In this document: piece after piece, positions 8,196-16,614 of the stretch
Layout of the letters: every line of letters begins with the position of its first letter
How positions within the stretch are numbered: the first letter of the stretch is position 1
Origin: an uncultured Phycisphaerales bacterium
Lineage (GTDB): Bacteria > Planctomycetota > Phycisphaerae > Phycisphaerales > SM1A02
Assembly (NCBI GenBank): GCA_905480395.1
Contig: CAJQQE010000032.1
Span: forward strand, 40,999-104,998
Direction: 5' to 3'
Length of the DNA stretch: 64,000 nt
Made by a program: the position numbers and the translations under genes
Notes under the pieces: model-generated
Told to the model about the DNA's origin: nothing
Seen by the model: only the letters and a program-made list of their open reading frames with translations
Databases searched by the model: none

Positions 8196-8201
8196 TACAC
8201 T
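8196..8201 (+). promoter_or_regulatory. -10 box (TACACT) for the methyltransferase gene
   Basis: TACACT lies eight bases before the ATG at 8210. There is no Shine-Dalgarno sequence. The spacing suggests a leaderless or one-to-two-base leader mRNA. Confidence 0.45.
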
Positions 8202-8209
8202 TCGTCCCC

Positions 8210-9055
8210 ATGTCAAAGCGCAAAGACAAGAAGAAGAAATCTCAGAAGTCGACCGAAGGTTGGCGGTCAGCGAAGACCTCGGACCGTCATGAGCTTTATG
8301 AGCTCTCGGTTCAGAACGTCGAGGGCGAAATCGACTTTGTCGACAAGGTCTGGGAACGCCTGAGAGATCGGAAGGCCCAGAGGATCCGTGAGGACTTCTG
8401 CGGTACTTTCGCGGCCGCCTGTGAGTGGATCCGCCGACGGGATGACAACACCGCCGTCGGCGTCGATCTCAGCCGCGAAGTGCTCGATTGGGGCCGCCAG
8501 CGGAATCTCCCGGAACTCACGAAAGACCAGATCGATCGCCTCGAGATCCTCGAGAAGGACGTGCGATCCTCTGGCGTGAGCGAAGTTGATTCCGTGCTCG
8601 CCATGAATTTCAGCTACTTCCTGTTCAAGACCCGGAAAGAACTCCTCGAGTATTTCAAGACGGTCCGTGGGTCACTGGCTGAGGATGGCATCTTCATCTG
8701 CGATGCATACGGCGGCAGCGATTCATTCACGGAGATGGAGGAAGAGCGTCATCTGGACGGCTTTACCTACGTCTGGGATCAAAATTATTACAACCCCGTG
8801 ACTGGCGATGTGGTCAACCACATTCATTTTCGTTTCCCCGACGGATCCTCCATGGACGAGGCGTTCACCTACGAGTGGCGGCTCTGGACCATTCCCGAAA
8901 TTCGGGAGCTTCTGACCGAAGCAGGCTTCGGCAAGGTGACCGTCTGGTGGGAAGGCGATGATGAGGCCGGCGAAGAAGGTGACGGAGAATTCGAGCCTTC
9001 AGAGCGTGGGGAGGCGTGTCCGGGTTGGATTGCGTACCTCACCGCCGAAAGGTGA
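8210..9055 (+). CDS. Class I SAM-dependent methyltransferase
   Basis: A 281-residue protein with a Lys-rich start (MSKRKDKKKKSQ). The SAM fold is recognisable from REDFCGTFAAACEW (motif I position), VGVDLSREVLDWG (acidic residue after strand 2), and MNFSYFLFKTRKELLEYF followed by GIFICDAYGG. The EDFCGT variant of motif I defines a widespread but uncharacterised subfamily. The substrate cannot be read from the sequence. The start at 8210 is preferred because a -10 box abuts it; the frame is open for 19 more codons upstream. The C-terminus carries an acidic stretch (EGDDEAGEEGDGEFE). Confidence 0.8.
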   Translation: MSKRKDKKKKSQKSTEGWRSAKTSDRHELYELSVQNVEGEIDFVDKVWERLRDRKAQRIREDFCGTFAAACEWIRRRDDNTAVGVDLSREVLDWGRQRNLPELTKDQIDRLEILEKDVRSSGVSEVDSVLAMNFSYFLFKTRKELLEYFKTVRGSLAEDGIFICDAYGGSDSFTEMEEERHLDGFTYVWDQNYYNPVTGDVVNHIHFRFPDGSSMDEAFTYEWRLWTIPEIRELLTEAGFGKVTVWWEGDDEAGEEGDGEFEPSERGEACPGWIAYLTAER

Positions 9056-9082
9056 TCGATTGAGAGGCTGTGTGCGCGCGAG

Positions 9083-9210
9083 ACGGCATCTCAGGGTATC
9101 TCATGGCATCTCACGGCATCTCAGCATCTCACGGCATCTCACGGCATCTCACGGCATCTCACGGCATCTCACGGCATCTCACGGCATCTCATTGCATCTC
9201 ACGGCACCGA
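9083..9210. repeat. Twelve-copy 10-bp tandem repeat (ACGGCATCTC)
   Basis: Decamers with consensus ACGGCATCTC run from 9083 to 9210. There is one 8-base copy at 9123-9130, and six identical copies occupy 9131-9190. The array fills most of the gap between the methyltransferase and the polyprenyl synthase. It stays open in one frame, but the 10-base unit cycles through all three frames, so it is unlikely to be coding. Confidence 0.9.
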
Positions 9211-9260
9211 GCAGCGAACCGCCCCCCGGTGAAGAACTTGATAGAGACACCGAAAATCGC

Positions 9261-10253
9261 ATGATCGAACTCGACCCGAAACACGACCGATTCCTCCAGC
9301 CCTTGATGGCGACGCTCGAACAGGTCGCCGCCATCTTCGAGCGGCAGTTGGCGAGTGAGTTTCCGGCGGTGGAGTCTCTGTGCAGTCATGTGAGCCGGTA
9401 TCGCGGCAAAATGCTTCGCCCCACGCTCACGCTTCTATCCGGGGTGGCCGCGGCCGATGGTGACCTTGGCGTCCTCGAATCAGATGACCTGCGGCGGCTC
9501 TCGGCGGTGTTCGAGATGATCCACATGGCCACGCTGGTTCATGACGACGTCCTGGACGAAGCGGACCAGAGACGAGGCGGCGAGACGGTCAATCGGCTGA
9601 ATGACAACGAGACGGCGGTGATGCTGGGCGACTACCTCATCTCGAACGCCTTCCATCTGGCGGCGACGATCGGCGACGCGGATCTGACCGAGCGAATCGG
9701 TCGGGTGACCAACACGCTCTGCGAAGGCGAGTTGATCCAACTCCATCATCGAGATGATCTGGGGCTCGATCTAGAGACCTACCTCGCGACGATTCGCCGC
9801 AAGACGGCGGTTCTGGTCGGTGCCTGCGGCCAACTGGGCGCGCGGGTGGCCGGTGGTACTGAAGAAACAGCCGCCGCCCTCGGGATCTTCGGAGAGCATT
9901 TGGGCGTGGCGTTCCAGATTCGAGACGATGTCTTCGACCTGGAGGGCGAGACCGAAGTGGTTGGAAAAAGCGTGGGGCGTGATCTCGCGAAAGGGAAGCT
10001 CACGCTCCCGATGATCATCCTGCTCGATTCCGCCGAAACCGTCACGTTCGCAGATGCGGTCGAGGCGTTCCGTCAGCGGGATGCTTCTGCGGTGCTTCAA
10101 CTTCTTCGCGACGCGGACGCGACCGGTAAAGCCATCGCATTCGCGGTCGAACAGGTGGAGGCCGCGAAATCTGCGATCGAAGGCCTGCCCTTGGGCGGAA
10201 CCGAAGATCTGCTTCGGGATCTCGCCGATTCCGTCGTCGATCGAAGTCACTGA
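9261..10253 (+). CDS. Long-chain all-trans polyprenyl diphosphate synthase
   Basis: Condenses isopentenyl diphosphate onto an allylic starter to make the side chain of quinones or similar lipids. The 330-residue protein has both aspartate-rich motifs: LVHDDVLDEADQRRGGETVN (first) and FQIRDDVFDLEG followed by VGKSVGRDLAKGK (second). The residues before the first motif (HMATLVHDD) match the octaprenyl synthase IspB (HTATLLHDD), with small Ala and Thr at positions -5 and -4, which allows a long product. So octaprenyl or a similar length is likelier than farnesyl or geranylgeranyl. The ATG at 9261 is where family similarity begins. The upstream frame passes through a tandem repeat. The Shine-Dalgarno is weak. 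Confidence 0.87.
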   Translation: MIELDPKHDRFLQPLMATLEQVAAIFERQLASEFPAVESLCSHVSRYRGKMLRPTLTLLSGVAAADGDLGVLESDDLRRLSAVFEMIHMATLVHDDVLDEADQRRGGETVNRLNDNETAVMLGDYLISNAFHLAATIGDADLTERIGRVTNTLCEGELIQLHHRDDLGLDLETYLATIRRKTAVLVGACGQLGARVAGGTEETAAALGIFGEHLGVAFQIRDDVFDLEGETEVVGKSVGRDLAKGKLTLPMIILLDSAETVTFADAVEAFRQRDASAVLQLLRDADATGKAIAFAVEQVEAAKSAIEGLPLGGTEDLLRDLADSVVDRSH

Positions 10254-10344
10254 ACGCCATTGGTCATTCAGAATCACCTCGCGACCAAGCGCATGATCCG
10301 TTGAAGTGGATCGTGCCGGAGGCTTCGCAGTCCGGCTGATGGGT

Positions 10345-10421
10345 TGGATCTCTTCGCCATCTCTTCGCCATCCCGTCGCCATCCCGTCGCCATCTCATCG
10401 CCATGCAGTCGCTACGCCGTC
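10345..10421. repeat. 11-bp tandem repeat (GCCATCCCGTC)
   Basis: About seven copies of an 11-base unit with consensus GCCATCYCKTC lie between the convergent ends of the polyprenyl synthase and the thioredoxin-like gene. The outer copies are degenerate. No gene is seen in 10254-10456. Confidence 0.8.
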
Positions 10422-10456
10422 GACATCCGGACGAGCAAAGGCTGAACGCATTCGAT

Positions 10457-11635
10457 TTAGCGTCGTTGGCTGGCCCAGCGTGCGGGGGGCGTCCCGGGCG
10501 ATTTTGGATTTGAAGATTCGCTCGCGATGCCGGGATCCGCCGCGATGATCGCCGCCACGATGCTGGAGGTCAGCGAGGCGGGGTGGCCCTGCCATCGAAC
10601 GACCCAATCTGTCGACATGACGGCGACAAAGGGGATTCCTCGGACGTTGAACGCCGACTTCATCCGGCCCTTTGGATCGAGGGCAAGGGCATACCGAAAG
10701 TCGGATCCTTTGAGGTTCTTCTTTTCAATTCCAGTTTCGAAGGCGGACTTTGATTCGTCGGAAATGCCAACGCATTCGACCTTGCCTCGGAACTGCTCTG
10801 CGAGTTGATTCATGTGGGGAATGGCCTTGATGCATGGTCCGCACCAGGTCGCCCAGAAGTCGATGATCGCGATTTTTCCGCGGGCGTCGGGTTCCGGCGA
10901 GATCCAGCGGTCAACCACGAAGGGGGGGGCGGTTCTCCCGCGAAGATCGCTTGCGGCACCGGCGCTGCCGGTCATTGGTGGGTAGGTCCCTCGCGGCGTG
11001 GCGGTGGATGCGTCGGGCACCGGCCGGGGTTGAGGCTTGACGGTGGGATCAAACGCGAGCGTCAGGAGATGGGTCACGGCGCTGGCCGCGCCTCGGTCCG
11101 TGAGCCCGGCGTAGCGGATCGTGCCGGATCGATCGACAATGACATTGACTGGAAGTTTGAAGGCCCCGAGCTGATCACAGAAGGCGCCTGAAGTATCGAC
11201 TGCGACCGGAAAGGCCGGCTTCGCCCGAGTGCAGAATCGCGCCGACTTCTCCTCATCCTGAGGCGTATGAACGAGGATCACTTCCACGTCGTCGCGTTGG
11301 GCGAGATCGCCAAGGCTTCGACCGAGTTTTTTGGGAATTCCGCGGCCGAGCGAGGTGCCGCATGTCCAGGTTTGCAGCACGATTTCTTTTCCTCGGAGTT
11401 TTTCCATCGAGACTTCCGACGGGGCGCCGATCCAGGTGAGTCCCTCCGGAAATGCCGGAACCTCAAACCCGATGCCCGCCTCTGCGGCGGCCCGATCCTG
11501 ATCCGGAAGCCGATCCTTCCACTTTGATTCGTCCTCTTGGACGATCGTGGGCACCGCAGACGCCAGGCCGGTCGCGGGGGCCAAAGAGAGCGAGGGAAGG
11601 GAGATCAGGATCGCGGTGCCGAGGACTTGAAGCAT
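10457..11635 (-). CDS. Secreted protein with two thioredoxin-like domains (second one TlpA-type)
   Basis: A 392-residue protein with a signal peptide ending near LASA (residue 27). Domain 1 (about 55-195) is a redoxin-like fold whose active site reads W-T-C92-G-T-S95, a CxxS variant, with a Pro at 162 in the cis-Pro position. Domain 2 (about 230-370) has IDFWATWCGPCIKAIPHM with Cys265 and Cys268, and RGIPFVAV providing the cis-Pro, as in TlpA/ResA reductases. It probably reduces disulphides or acts in an oxidative-stress relay outside the cytoplasm. The two domains are joined by a Pro/Thr-rich linker. AAGGA lies about eleven bases before the ATG. No cytochrome c maturation gene is adjacent. 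Confidence 0.8.
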   Translation of the reverse strand: MLQVLGTAILISLPSLSLAPATGLASAVPTIVQEDESKWKDRLPDQDRAAAEAGIGFEVPAFPEGLTWIGAPSEVSMEKLRGKEIVLQTWTCGTSLGRGIPKKLGRSLGDLAQRDDVEVILVHTPQDEEKSARFCTRAKPAFPVAVDTSGAFCDQLGAFKLPVNVIVDRSGTIRYAGLTDRGAASAVTHLLTLAFDPTVKPQPRPVPDASTATPRGTYPPMTGSAGAASDLRGRTAPPFVVDRWISPEPDARGKIAIIDFWATWCGPCIKAIPHMNQLAEQFRGKVECVGISDESKSAFETGIEKKNLKGSDFRYALALDPKGRMKSAFNVRGIPFVAVMSTDWVVRWQGHPASLTSSIVAAIIAADPGIASESSNPKSPGTPPARWASQRR

Positions 11636-11841
11636 CTAGGGAGTTCCTTCGAAGGGGCGGAGAGCACATCGTTGCGTTCTCGTGTGGACGCTGGTCGAAT
11701 CGGCGAGGGGGATCGCAGAATTCGATTGGCAACGGCATGTTCGCCGACGCGGTTGAAACATCCTACGACCCGGCGCGGTGATTTCACAATGTTCCCGCAT
11801 TGAATCTCTCAAGGATGGACCGCAGGGAGGGTCCCGGGATC

Positions 11842-13107
11842 TCAATCAGCCTTCGAAGAGCCGTGACTGAGGCCGAGTGAGCGTTGGATCCAATCCACGA
11901 TCGCGTCGCCTTCGCCCGGAAGGAGGACGAAGAGCCCGTAATGGCCCACCGGATACCACCAACGTTCAGGATGTCGGAGTCTCTGATCGAGGAGGATTCG
12001 AGTTGAACTGGGAATGGCGGCATCGAAGCCGGCTTCTAAGAGCAGCACCGGACGTTGCCCGAGCCATTCGGTGATCGGGGCGGCGTCGAGTCGAACGGCA
12101 CGGTGATAGCTTGCGGCGAAGGCGTCAGCCTCCAATTGGTCGAAACGGCCCCCCTCAAGATTCAGTCGGAGATCTTCGGGCGCGAGGGTCGTCCCGAGCA
12201 GGATGGCGGCGGCATCCGCCCCTCCGGCAATCAGGACCGCGGCTTGGATTGGGAATTTCTGATGCAATCGGGCCGCCACGATCGGGGCGGCGACGGCACC
12301 GCTGCTCACGCCGATGAGCACCAAGGGTGACGGCGCGGTCTCACTCGAACTTCGAAGGTGGCTGAGCACGGCTTCGATTCCGAAGGCCCAGGTCGTGAAC
12401 GCAAGATCGACTTCGGCGGCGAACATTCGTCCGGCGAATTCCGCGTCGTCTTTGATATTCAGGGTCGTCCGTCCAGCCGTCGCTCGATCGATGGCGTTCA
12501 CCGGCGGAGCGGTCGTGATCACGGTGAACCCCGCATCGAGCAGATCACCCATGAAGGCTTGCTCCGGCGGTGTCTGCCGGGCGAGGCTGCTGAGCACGAT
12601 CGCGGTGCCCGCCGACGGCGTCGCCGTGGGTTCCAAGATGACGGCATCGATCGCTCGGCGGCGGGGAACGATCAGTTCCGAGGAAGGGTCATCGTCGGCG
12701 GCGCTGGAGACGAGAATGAAACTCCGACTGTGTGCGATTAATTCAGGATCAATGCCGGAAATCCAACCACCACCCAGCGGCTCACTCGCAAACTCCCAAA
12801 TCTCGACGCCCCTCCGAACCTCGATCGGAATCAAAGGGATGAGATCACCACTCGCACTTCGGACGGCGATGCCGTCCGGGTGGTTTGGGGTCTCCGGGTG
12901 TCCGCGGTCATCCGACTCGACGATGTCTCCGGGAATCGGAAGCGTGAGCCAGGCAATATGAGGAGGATCGGGAATCGGGCCGTTCGGTCGGGGATCACTC
13001 GCGGGGCGAACGGTCCGGCAACCGCCGGCGATCACGACGAGGCAGAGGCCAGCGATGTGAAGGAATCGGTATCTCACGGGGCGATAGCGAGCAGGATCAT
13101 CAGACAA
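11842..13107 (-). CDS. Putative lipoprotein with alpha/beta-hydrolase fold
   Basis: About 421 residues from a TTG at 13107, or 411 from a GTG at 13077; neither has a clear ribosome site. A hydrophobic stretch ending VVIAGGC is a lipobox. The C-terminal half has the order expected for an alpha/beta hydrolase: nucleophile elbow GVSSGAV, an acid in EAGFDAAIP and a histidine in VGHYGLF. The N-terminal half (about 40-150) shows no recognised domain. The substrate is unknown; esterase or peptidase-like activity is inference. With the TTG start the gene overlaps the end of panC by eight bases, so translation is probably coupled to panC. Confidence 0.65.
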   Translation of the reverse strand: MSDDPARYRPVRYRFLHIAGLCLVVIAGGCRTVRPASDPRPNGPIPDPPHIAWLTLPIPGDIVESDDRGHPETPNHPDGIAVRSASGDLIPLIPIEVRRGVEIWEFASEPLGGGWISGIDPELIAHSRSFILVSSAADDDPSSELIVPRRRAIDAVILEPTATPSAGTAIVLSSLARQTPPEQAFMGDLLDAGFTVITTAPPVNAIDRATAGRTTLNIKDDAEFAGRMFAAEVDLAFTTWAFGIEAVLSHLRSSSETAPSPLVLIGVSSGAVAAPIVAARLHQKFPIQAAVLIAGGADAAAILLGTTLAPEDLRLNLEGGRFDQLEADAFAASYHRAVRLDAAPITEWLGQRPVLLLEAGFDAAIPSSTRILLDQRLRHPERWWYPVGHYGLFVLLPGEGDAIVDWIQRSLGLSHGSSKAD

Positions 13108-13957
13108 TGGGCATGGCTCGGTTGTCGAGGAGGCGAACGGTACCGCCGTCGAATTCCAGTCTGGCGGTGATGATGGCCCGGGTCGGTTGGCTCAGGTCAG
13201 CGACGGGCAGGAGGCGTTCCGGCTCGCGAATCACCGCGTATTCCACCGTGAGTTCGTGCGATTTCAGCGTGGCCCGCATCAGGGATTCAGCTTCCGCCGG
13301 TGTCGTGGCCGATTCCGCGGCATCCAGGGCGCGGGAGAGGCCGCGGGCTCGTTCGCGTTCCGTGGGCGGGATGAATGTGTTTCGGCTGGACATCGCCAGC
13401 CCGTCGGATTCCCGCACGGTGGGTCCGGGAATCACTTCGATGCCAGCGAAGCGATCGTCGCCAGCGACCATCGCTCGAATCACCTGCAACTGTTGCCAGT
13501 CCTTTTCACCGAATACCGTCGCGGAGGGTCGGACTTGATCGAGGAGTCGAGCCACCACGAGGCAGACGCCTCCGAAGAAGTGAGGGCGTCCGGAATCTTC
13601 CAATTGCGGCTGTCTTGCGACGTCTGGAATCGGAAAACCGTTCGCCAGCTCGACCGAGGCGAGTCTTCCTTCGGGGTAGAGGGAAGACTCGGAGGGGAGA
13701 TAGACGATGTCGGTGCCAGCATCGGCCGCGAGTTGAATGTCTCGATCGAGCGGCCGCGGATAGGCAGAAAAATCCTCGTTCGGAGCGAACTGGGTGGGAT
13801 TGACGAAGATGCTGGTGATGACCGGGACACCTTTTCGGGCGGCCGCTCGAATCAACGAAAGGTGGCCCTCATGAAGGGCTCCCATCGTGGGAACGAAGCA
13901 ACCGCCGGCCGAGGCGTCGAGTTCGGCGGGATCTTGGATGACTCGAGGCGTTGACAT
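13100..13957 (-). CDS. panC: Pantothenate synthetase
   Basis: ATP-dependent ligation of pantoate and beta-alanine, the last step to pantothenate and so to coenzyme A. The 285 residues match the family length. Signatures are FVPTMGALHEGHLSLIR with the HIGH-like histidines (His29, His32), FVNPTQF, FGEKDWQQLQVI and the KMSKS-like SSRN. The ATG at 13957 has a TACAAT box seven bases upstream and no Shine-Dalgarno, which suggests a leaderless mRNA. No panB or panD lies next to it. The downstream lipoprotein overlaps its stop. Confidence 0.95.
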   Translation of the reverse strand: MSTPRVIQDPAELDASAGGCFVPTMGALHEGHLSLIRAAARKGVPVITSIFVNPTQFAPNEDFSAYPRPLDRDIQLAADAGTDIVYLPSESSLYPEGRLASVELANGFPIPDVARQPQLEDSGRPHFFGGVCLVVARLLDQVRPSATVFGEKDWQQLQVIRAMVAGDDRFAGIEVIPGPTVRESDGLAMSSRNTFIPPTERERARGLSRALDAAESATTPAEAESLMRATLKSHELTVEYAVIREPERLLPVADLSQPTRAIITARLEFDGGTVRLLDNRAMPIV

Positions 13958-13964
13958 CGAGATA

Positions 13965-13970
13965 ATTGTA
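13965..13970 (-). promoter_or_regulatory. panC: -10 box (TACAAT) for panC
   Basis: On the minus strand TACAAT is followed by seven bases and the panC ATG. No good -35 hexamer is seen. Confidence 0.5.
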
Positions 13971-14267
13971 GGTTCAGACGGGTCGTATCGGTGATTTGAG
14001 GAAGTGGGTCGACTTCAGATCGGTATCCCTGAATTCGAGCGGTGATCGCTGGAGATGCTCGGGCCGGCTCGCTAGAATGAGACTCAATCTCAATGCCGCG
14101 TTCCGGAGAGGCTTCAAGCCCCTCATGGCGGGACATTGGGAATCGATCGCTGAAGAGAGTCAAAGTTGGCTCTGACCCCTCTGTCTTCTTGGGCAGCCGA
14201 ACGGGCCATCATGCATGGCTCACTCCGCTGTCGTTCTGTAATATCCGACCTTTGGAGTTCCTCGACG
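13971..14267. other. Divergent promoter region between panC and iscS
   Basis: About 300 non-coding bases. On the plus strand TAGAAT (14073-14078) and TAATAT (14237-14242) are candidate -10 boxes for iscS, both without a strong -35. GGAG at 14253-14256 is the iscS ribosome site. No recognisable IscR-type operator, RNA gene or small ORF was found. Confidence 0.35.
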
Positions 14268-15500
14268 GTGAACCTTCCAATTTACATGGACAACGCATCC
14301 ACGACTCGCACCGACCCCCGCGTGGTCGAGGCGATGCTCCCTTACTTCACCGAGACCTACGGGAACTCGGCGAGTCGAAACCACGCCTTCGGTTGGGGGG
14401 CGGAAGCCGGCGTGGACCGCGCTCGTGAGCAGGCCGCAAGCCTGATCGGAGCCGGACCCAAAGAGATCGTCTGGACCAGCGGTGCCACCGAGAGCAACAA
14501 TCTCGCGATCAAGGGCGCTGCTCTGATGTATGCCAAGGCGCCGATGGGTTCGGAGGGCCGTGGGCACATCATCACCTGCATCATCGAACACAAGGCAGTG
14601 CTCGATCCGTGCAAGCGGCTCGAACGCGAAGGATTCGACGTCACCTATCTTGAGCCTGGCTCAGATGGCATCGTGACGGCAGACTTGGTTCGCGCCGCGA
14701 TCCGAGACGACACCATTCTCGTCACCATCATGTGGGCGAACAACGAGATCGGAACCATCAACGACATCCCGTCGATCGGTGCGGTCTGTCGAGAGCATGG
14801 CGTCGTGTTTCACACTGACGCGACGCAGTGGGTTGGCAAGATGCCCACCGACGTCGAGCGAGACAACGTTGATTTGCTGAGTTGGTCGGGGCACAAGATT
14901 TATGGTCCCGGCGGGGTTGGCGCTTTGTACGTTCGGCGTCGTCGTCCTCGAGTACGGCTTCAAGCCATGATCGACGGTGGCGGGCATGAGCGTGGAATGC
15001 GTTCGGGAACTTTGAACGTCCCAGGCATCGTCGGATTTGGTGCCGCCTGCGAGATCTGCGAAAACGAGATGGAATCCGAGCGAGAGCGACTGCTCGCCCT
15101 CCGGCTCAAGCTCGAAAATGAGCTCAAAGGCCTCATGGACGTGGTCGAAGTCAACGGGCATTCCGAGCGACGCCTGCCGCACCTGACCAATATCTCCTTC
15201 GGTTTCGTCGAGGGTGAATCCCTCATGATGGGAATCAAGGACATCGCCTGTTCGAGCGGTTCCGCTTGCACCAGTGCAAGTCTGGAACCGAGTTACGTCC
15301 TCAAGGGGCTCGGTCTGGGTGACGAACTCGCCCACTCCTCGCTCCGACTCTCCCTCGGCCGCTGGTCGACCGAAGAGGAAGTGGACTTCGCGATCAAGGA
15401 AATTCATCAAGCCGTTGAACATCTTCGGGCGCTCAGCCCGCTCTACGACCTTCACAATGAAGGCATCGACATCACTAAAATCGTGTGGCAGTCCCACTGA
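14268..15500 (+). CDS. iscS: Cysteine desulfurase (IscS/NifS class)
   Basis: PLP enzyme that takes sulfur from cysteine and passes it to the IscU scaffold. From the GTG at 14268 it is 410 residues, near IscS of E. coli (404). The GTG is preferred over the longer frame because GGAG sits about eleven bases before it and the protein then begins VNLPIYMDNASTT, the family N-terminus. Visible active-site features are Lys210 in SWSGHKIYGPGG (PLP Schiff base), His108 in IIEHK, ANNEIGT, and Cys334 in SSGSACTSASLEPS, the persulfide cysteine. It leads an iscS-iscU-iscA cluster with no iscR, hscBA or fdx. Confidence 0.95.
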   Translation: MNLPIYMDNASTTRTDPRVVEAMLPYFTETYGNSASRNHAFGWGAEAGVDRAREQAASLIGAGPKEIVWTSGATESNNLAIKGAALMYAKAPMGSEGRGHIITCIIEHKAVLDPCKRLEREGFDVTYLEPGSDGIVTADLVRAAIRDDTILVTIMWANNEIGTINDIPSIGAVCREHGVVFHTDATQWVGKMPTDVERDNVDLLSWSGHKIYGPGGVGALYVRRRRPRVRLQAMIDGGGHERGMRSGTLNVPGIVGFGAACEICENEMESERERLLALRLKLENELKGLMDVVEVNGHSERRLPHLTNISFGFVEGESLMMGIKDIACSSGSACTSASLEPSYVLKGLGLGDELAHSSLRLSLGRWSTEEEVDFAIKEIHQAVEHLRALSPLYDLHNEGIDITKIVWQSH

Positions 15501-15547
15501 CCGACGGCCAGCTGGCCGGCTTCAAGGGCAACCAAGGAACGAATGAC

Positions 15548-15982
15548 ATGGCATACAGTGAAAAAGTAATCGACCACTATCAGAACCCGAGAAACGTCGG
15601 TTCTTTCGGCGCCTCAAGCGACGTGAAGGAACGAAAAGACGTGGGCGTGGGAATCGTCGGCGCTCCGGAATGCGGAGACGTCATGCAGCTTCAGATCAAG
15701 GTCGGCGACGACGGCGTGATCGAAGATGCGAAGTTCAAGTGCTTTGGATGCGGTTCGGCCATCGCCAGTTCATCGCTCGCCACGGAGTGGATTAAAGGCA
15801 AATCGGTCGACGAGGCGCTGGAGATCAAGAACACTCGAATCGTTGAGGAGCTCTCGCTCCCACCGGTGAAGATTCACTGCTCCGTGCTTGCCGAAGATTC
15901 GATTCGGACCGCGATCGAGGATTACAAGAAGAAGAACGGCCAACCTGTGGCGGCCGAAGCTGGCCACGGCCACGCCCACTGA
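15548..15982 (+). CDS. iscU: Iron-sulfur cluster assembly scaffold
   Basis: Scaffold on which [2Fe-2S] clusters are built from sulfur supplied by IscS. It has 144 residues. Ligands are Cys42 and Asp44 (APECGDVM), Cys65 in KCFGCGSA and Cys111 in KIHCSVLAEDSI, the IscU pattern. The PPVKIHCS segment also matches the chaperone-binding LPPVK loop of IscU, although no hscA or hscB lies in the window. AAGGA is well placed before the ATG at 15548. The C-terminus is His-rich (GHGHAH), unlike most IscU proteins. Confidence 0.95.
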   Translation: MAYSEKVIDHYQNPRNVGSFGASSDVKERKDVGVGIVGAPECGDVMQLQIKVGDDGVIEDAKFKCFGCGSAIASSSLATEWIKGKSVDEALEIKNTRIVEELSLPPVKIHCSVLAEDSIRTAIEDYKKKNGQPVAAEAGHGHAH

Positions 15983-16059
15983 TGGAATTCAAAGCCGGTG
16001 GCGACGCCGGAATCCGTAACCTGTCCGCGATACCGTATTGAGATACAAGGAGGCGCCCG

Positions 16060-16491
16060 ATGCCTGTCAACGTCACTGAGACCGCTGCCCGTGAAATCGA
16101 TGCCATCATCCGCCAACAGGATCTCGATCCTGCCAAGATCAGCCTTCGCGTTGGCGTGAAGGGTGGCGGCTGCAGCGGATTTAGCTACCTCTTGGATCTC
16201 ACCGAAGTCCAGAAGGATTCCGACGAGATGTGGGAGTTCAACTACCACCGCCGACCAGCCAAGTCGTCCAGCGTGGCATCCTCCGAAGGAGGGACCGCCG
16301 TGGCCACCGGCGGCGATGACGCCGAGGGTGGCGAGCCGTTCACCGTTCGAGTCGTCTGCGACCCGAAGTCATATCTCTATCTGAATGAAACCACGATCGA
16401 CTTCAAGGACGAGATCATGGGACGCGGGTTCGTGTTCAACAATCCCAATGCCACCAGCAGTTGCGGTTGTGGTTCGAGTTTCTCGGCCTGA
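16060..16491 (+). CDS. iscA: A-type iron-sulfur carrier (IscA/ErpA/HesB family) with a central insertion
   Basis: Carries Fe-S clusters or iron from the scaffold to target proteins. The three conserved cysteines are present: Cys38 in GGGCSGFSY, and Cys135 and Cys137 in the C-terminal SSCGCGSSF. At 143 residues it is about 35 longer than usual. The extra length is a Ser/Gly/Asp-rich segment at about residues 56-92, where the normal fold has a short beta turn before VRVVCDPKSYLYL. An excellent AAGGAGG lies before the ATG. It ends the isc cluster and is followed by a strong terminator. Confidence 0.92.
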   Translation: MPVNVTETAAREIDAIIRQQDLDPAKISLRVGVKGGGCSGFSYLLDLTEVQKDSDEMWEFNYHRRPAKSSSVASSEGGTAVATGGDDAEGGEPFTVRVVCDPKSYLYLNETTIDFKDEIMGRGFVFNNPNATSSCGCGSSFSA

Positions 16492-16518
16492 TACCGAGCC
16501 TCCGCACGACCAGGAAAT

Positions 16519-16550
16519 AAACGGGCCACCCCTCGAAGGGTGGCCCGTTT
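16519..16550. terminator. Bidirectional intrinsic terminator after the isc cluster
   Basis: AAACGGGCCACCC (16519-16531) pairs perfectly with GGGTGGCCCGTTT (16538-16550) around a 6-base loop. It is followed by a T run on the plus strand and has an A run on the left that serves the minus strand. It lies between the convergent ends of iscA and the HExxH peptidase gene. Confidence 0.9.
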
Positions 16551-16614
16551 TCTGATCTCGTCACGTCTCTGGTTGGCCGATGGTGCAAGCGGTCAAAGTC
16601 GATCGGGAGGCCGC

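Noticed and set aside
6546..8216. 556-codon open frame antisense to the dockerin gene
   Set aside because: Arg/Thr/Ala-rich composition without any recognisable fold; the plus-strand gene has signal peptide, Cys modules and dockerin units.
9083..9210. Possible CRISPR array
   Set aside because: Units are 10 bases with no spacers.
9070..9260. Reading the decamer array as an N-terminal extension of the polyprenyl synthase
   Set aside because: A 10-base unit shifts frame every copy and the family N-terminus starts at 9261.
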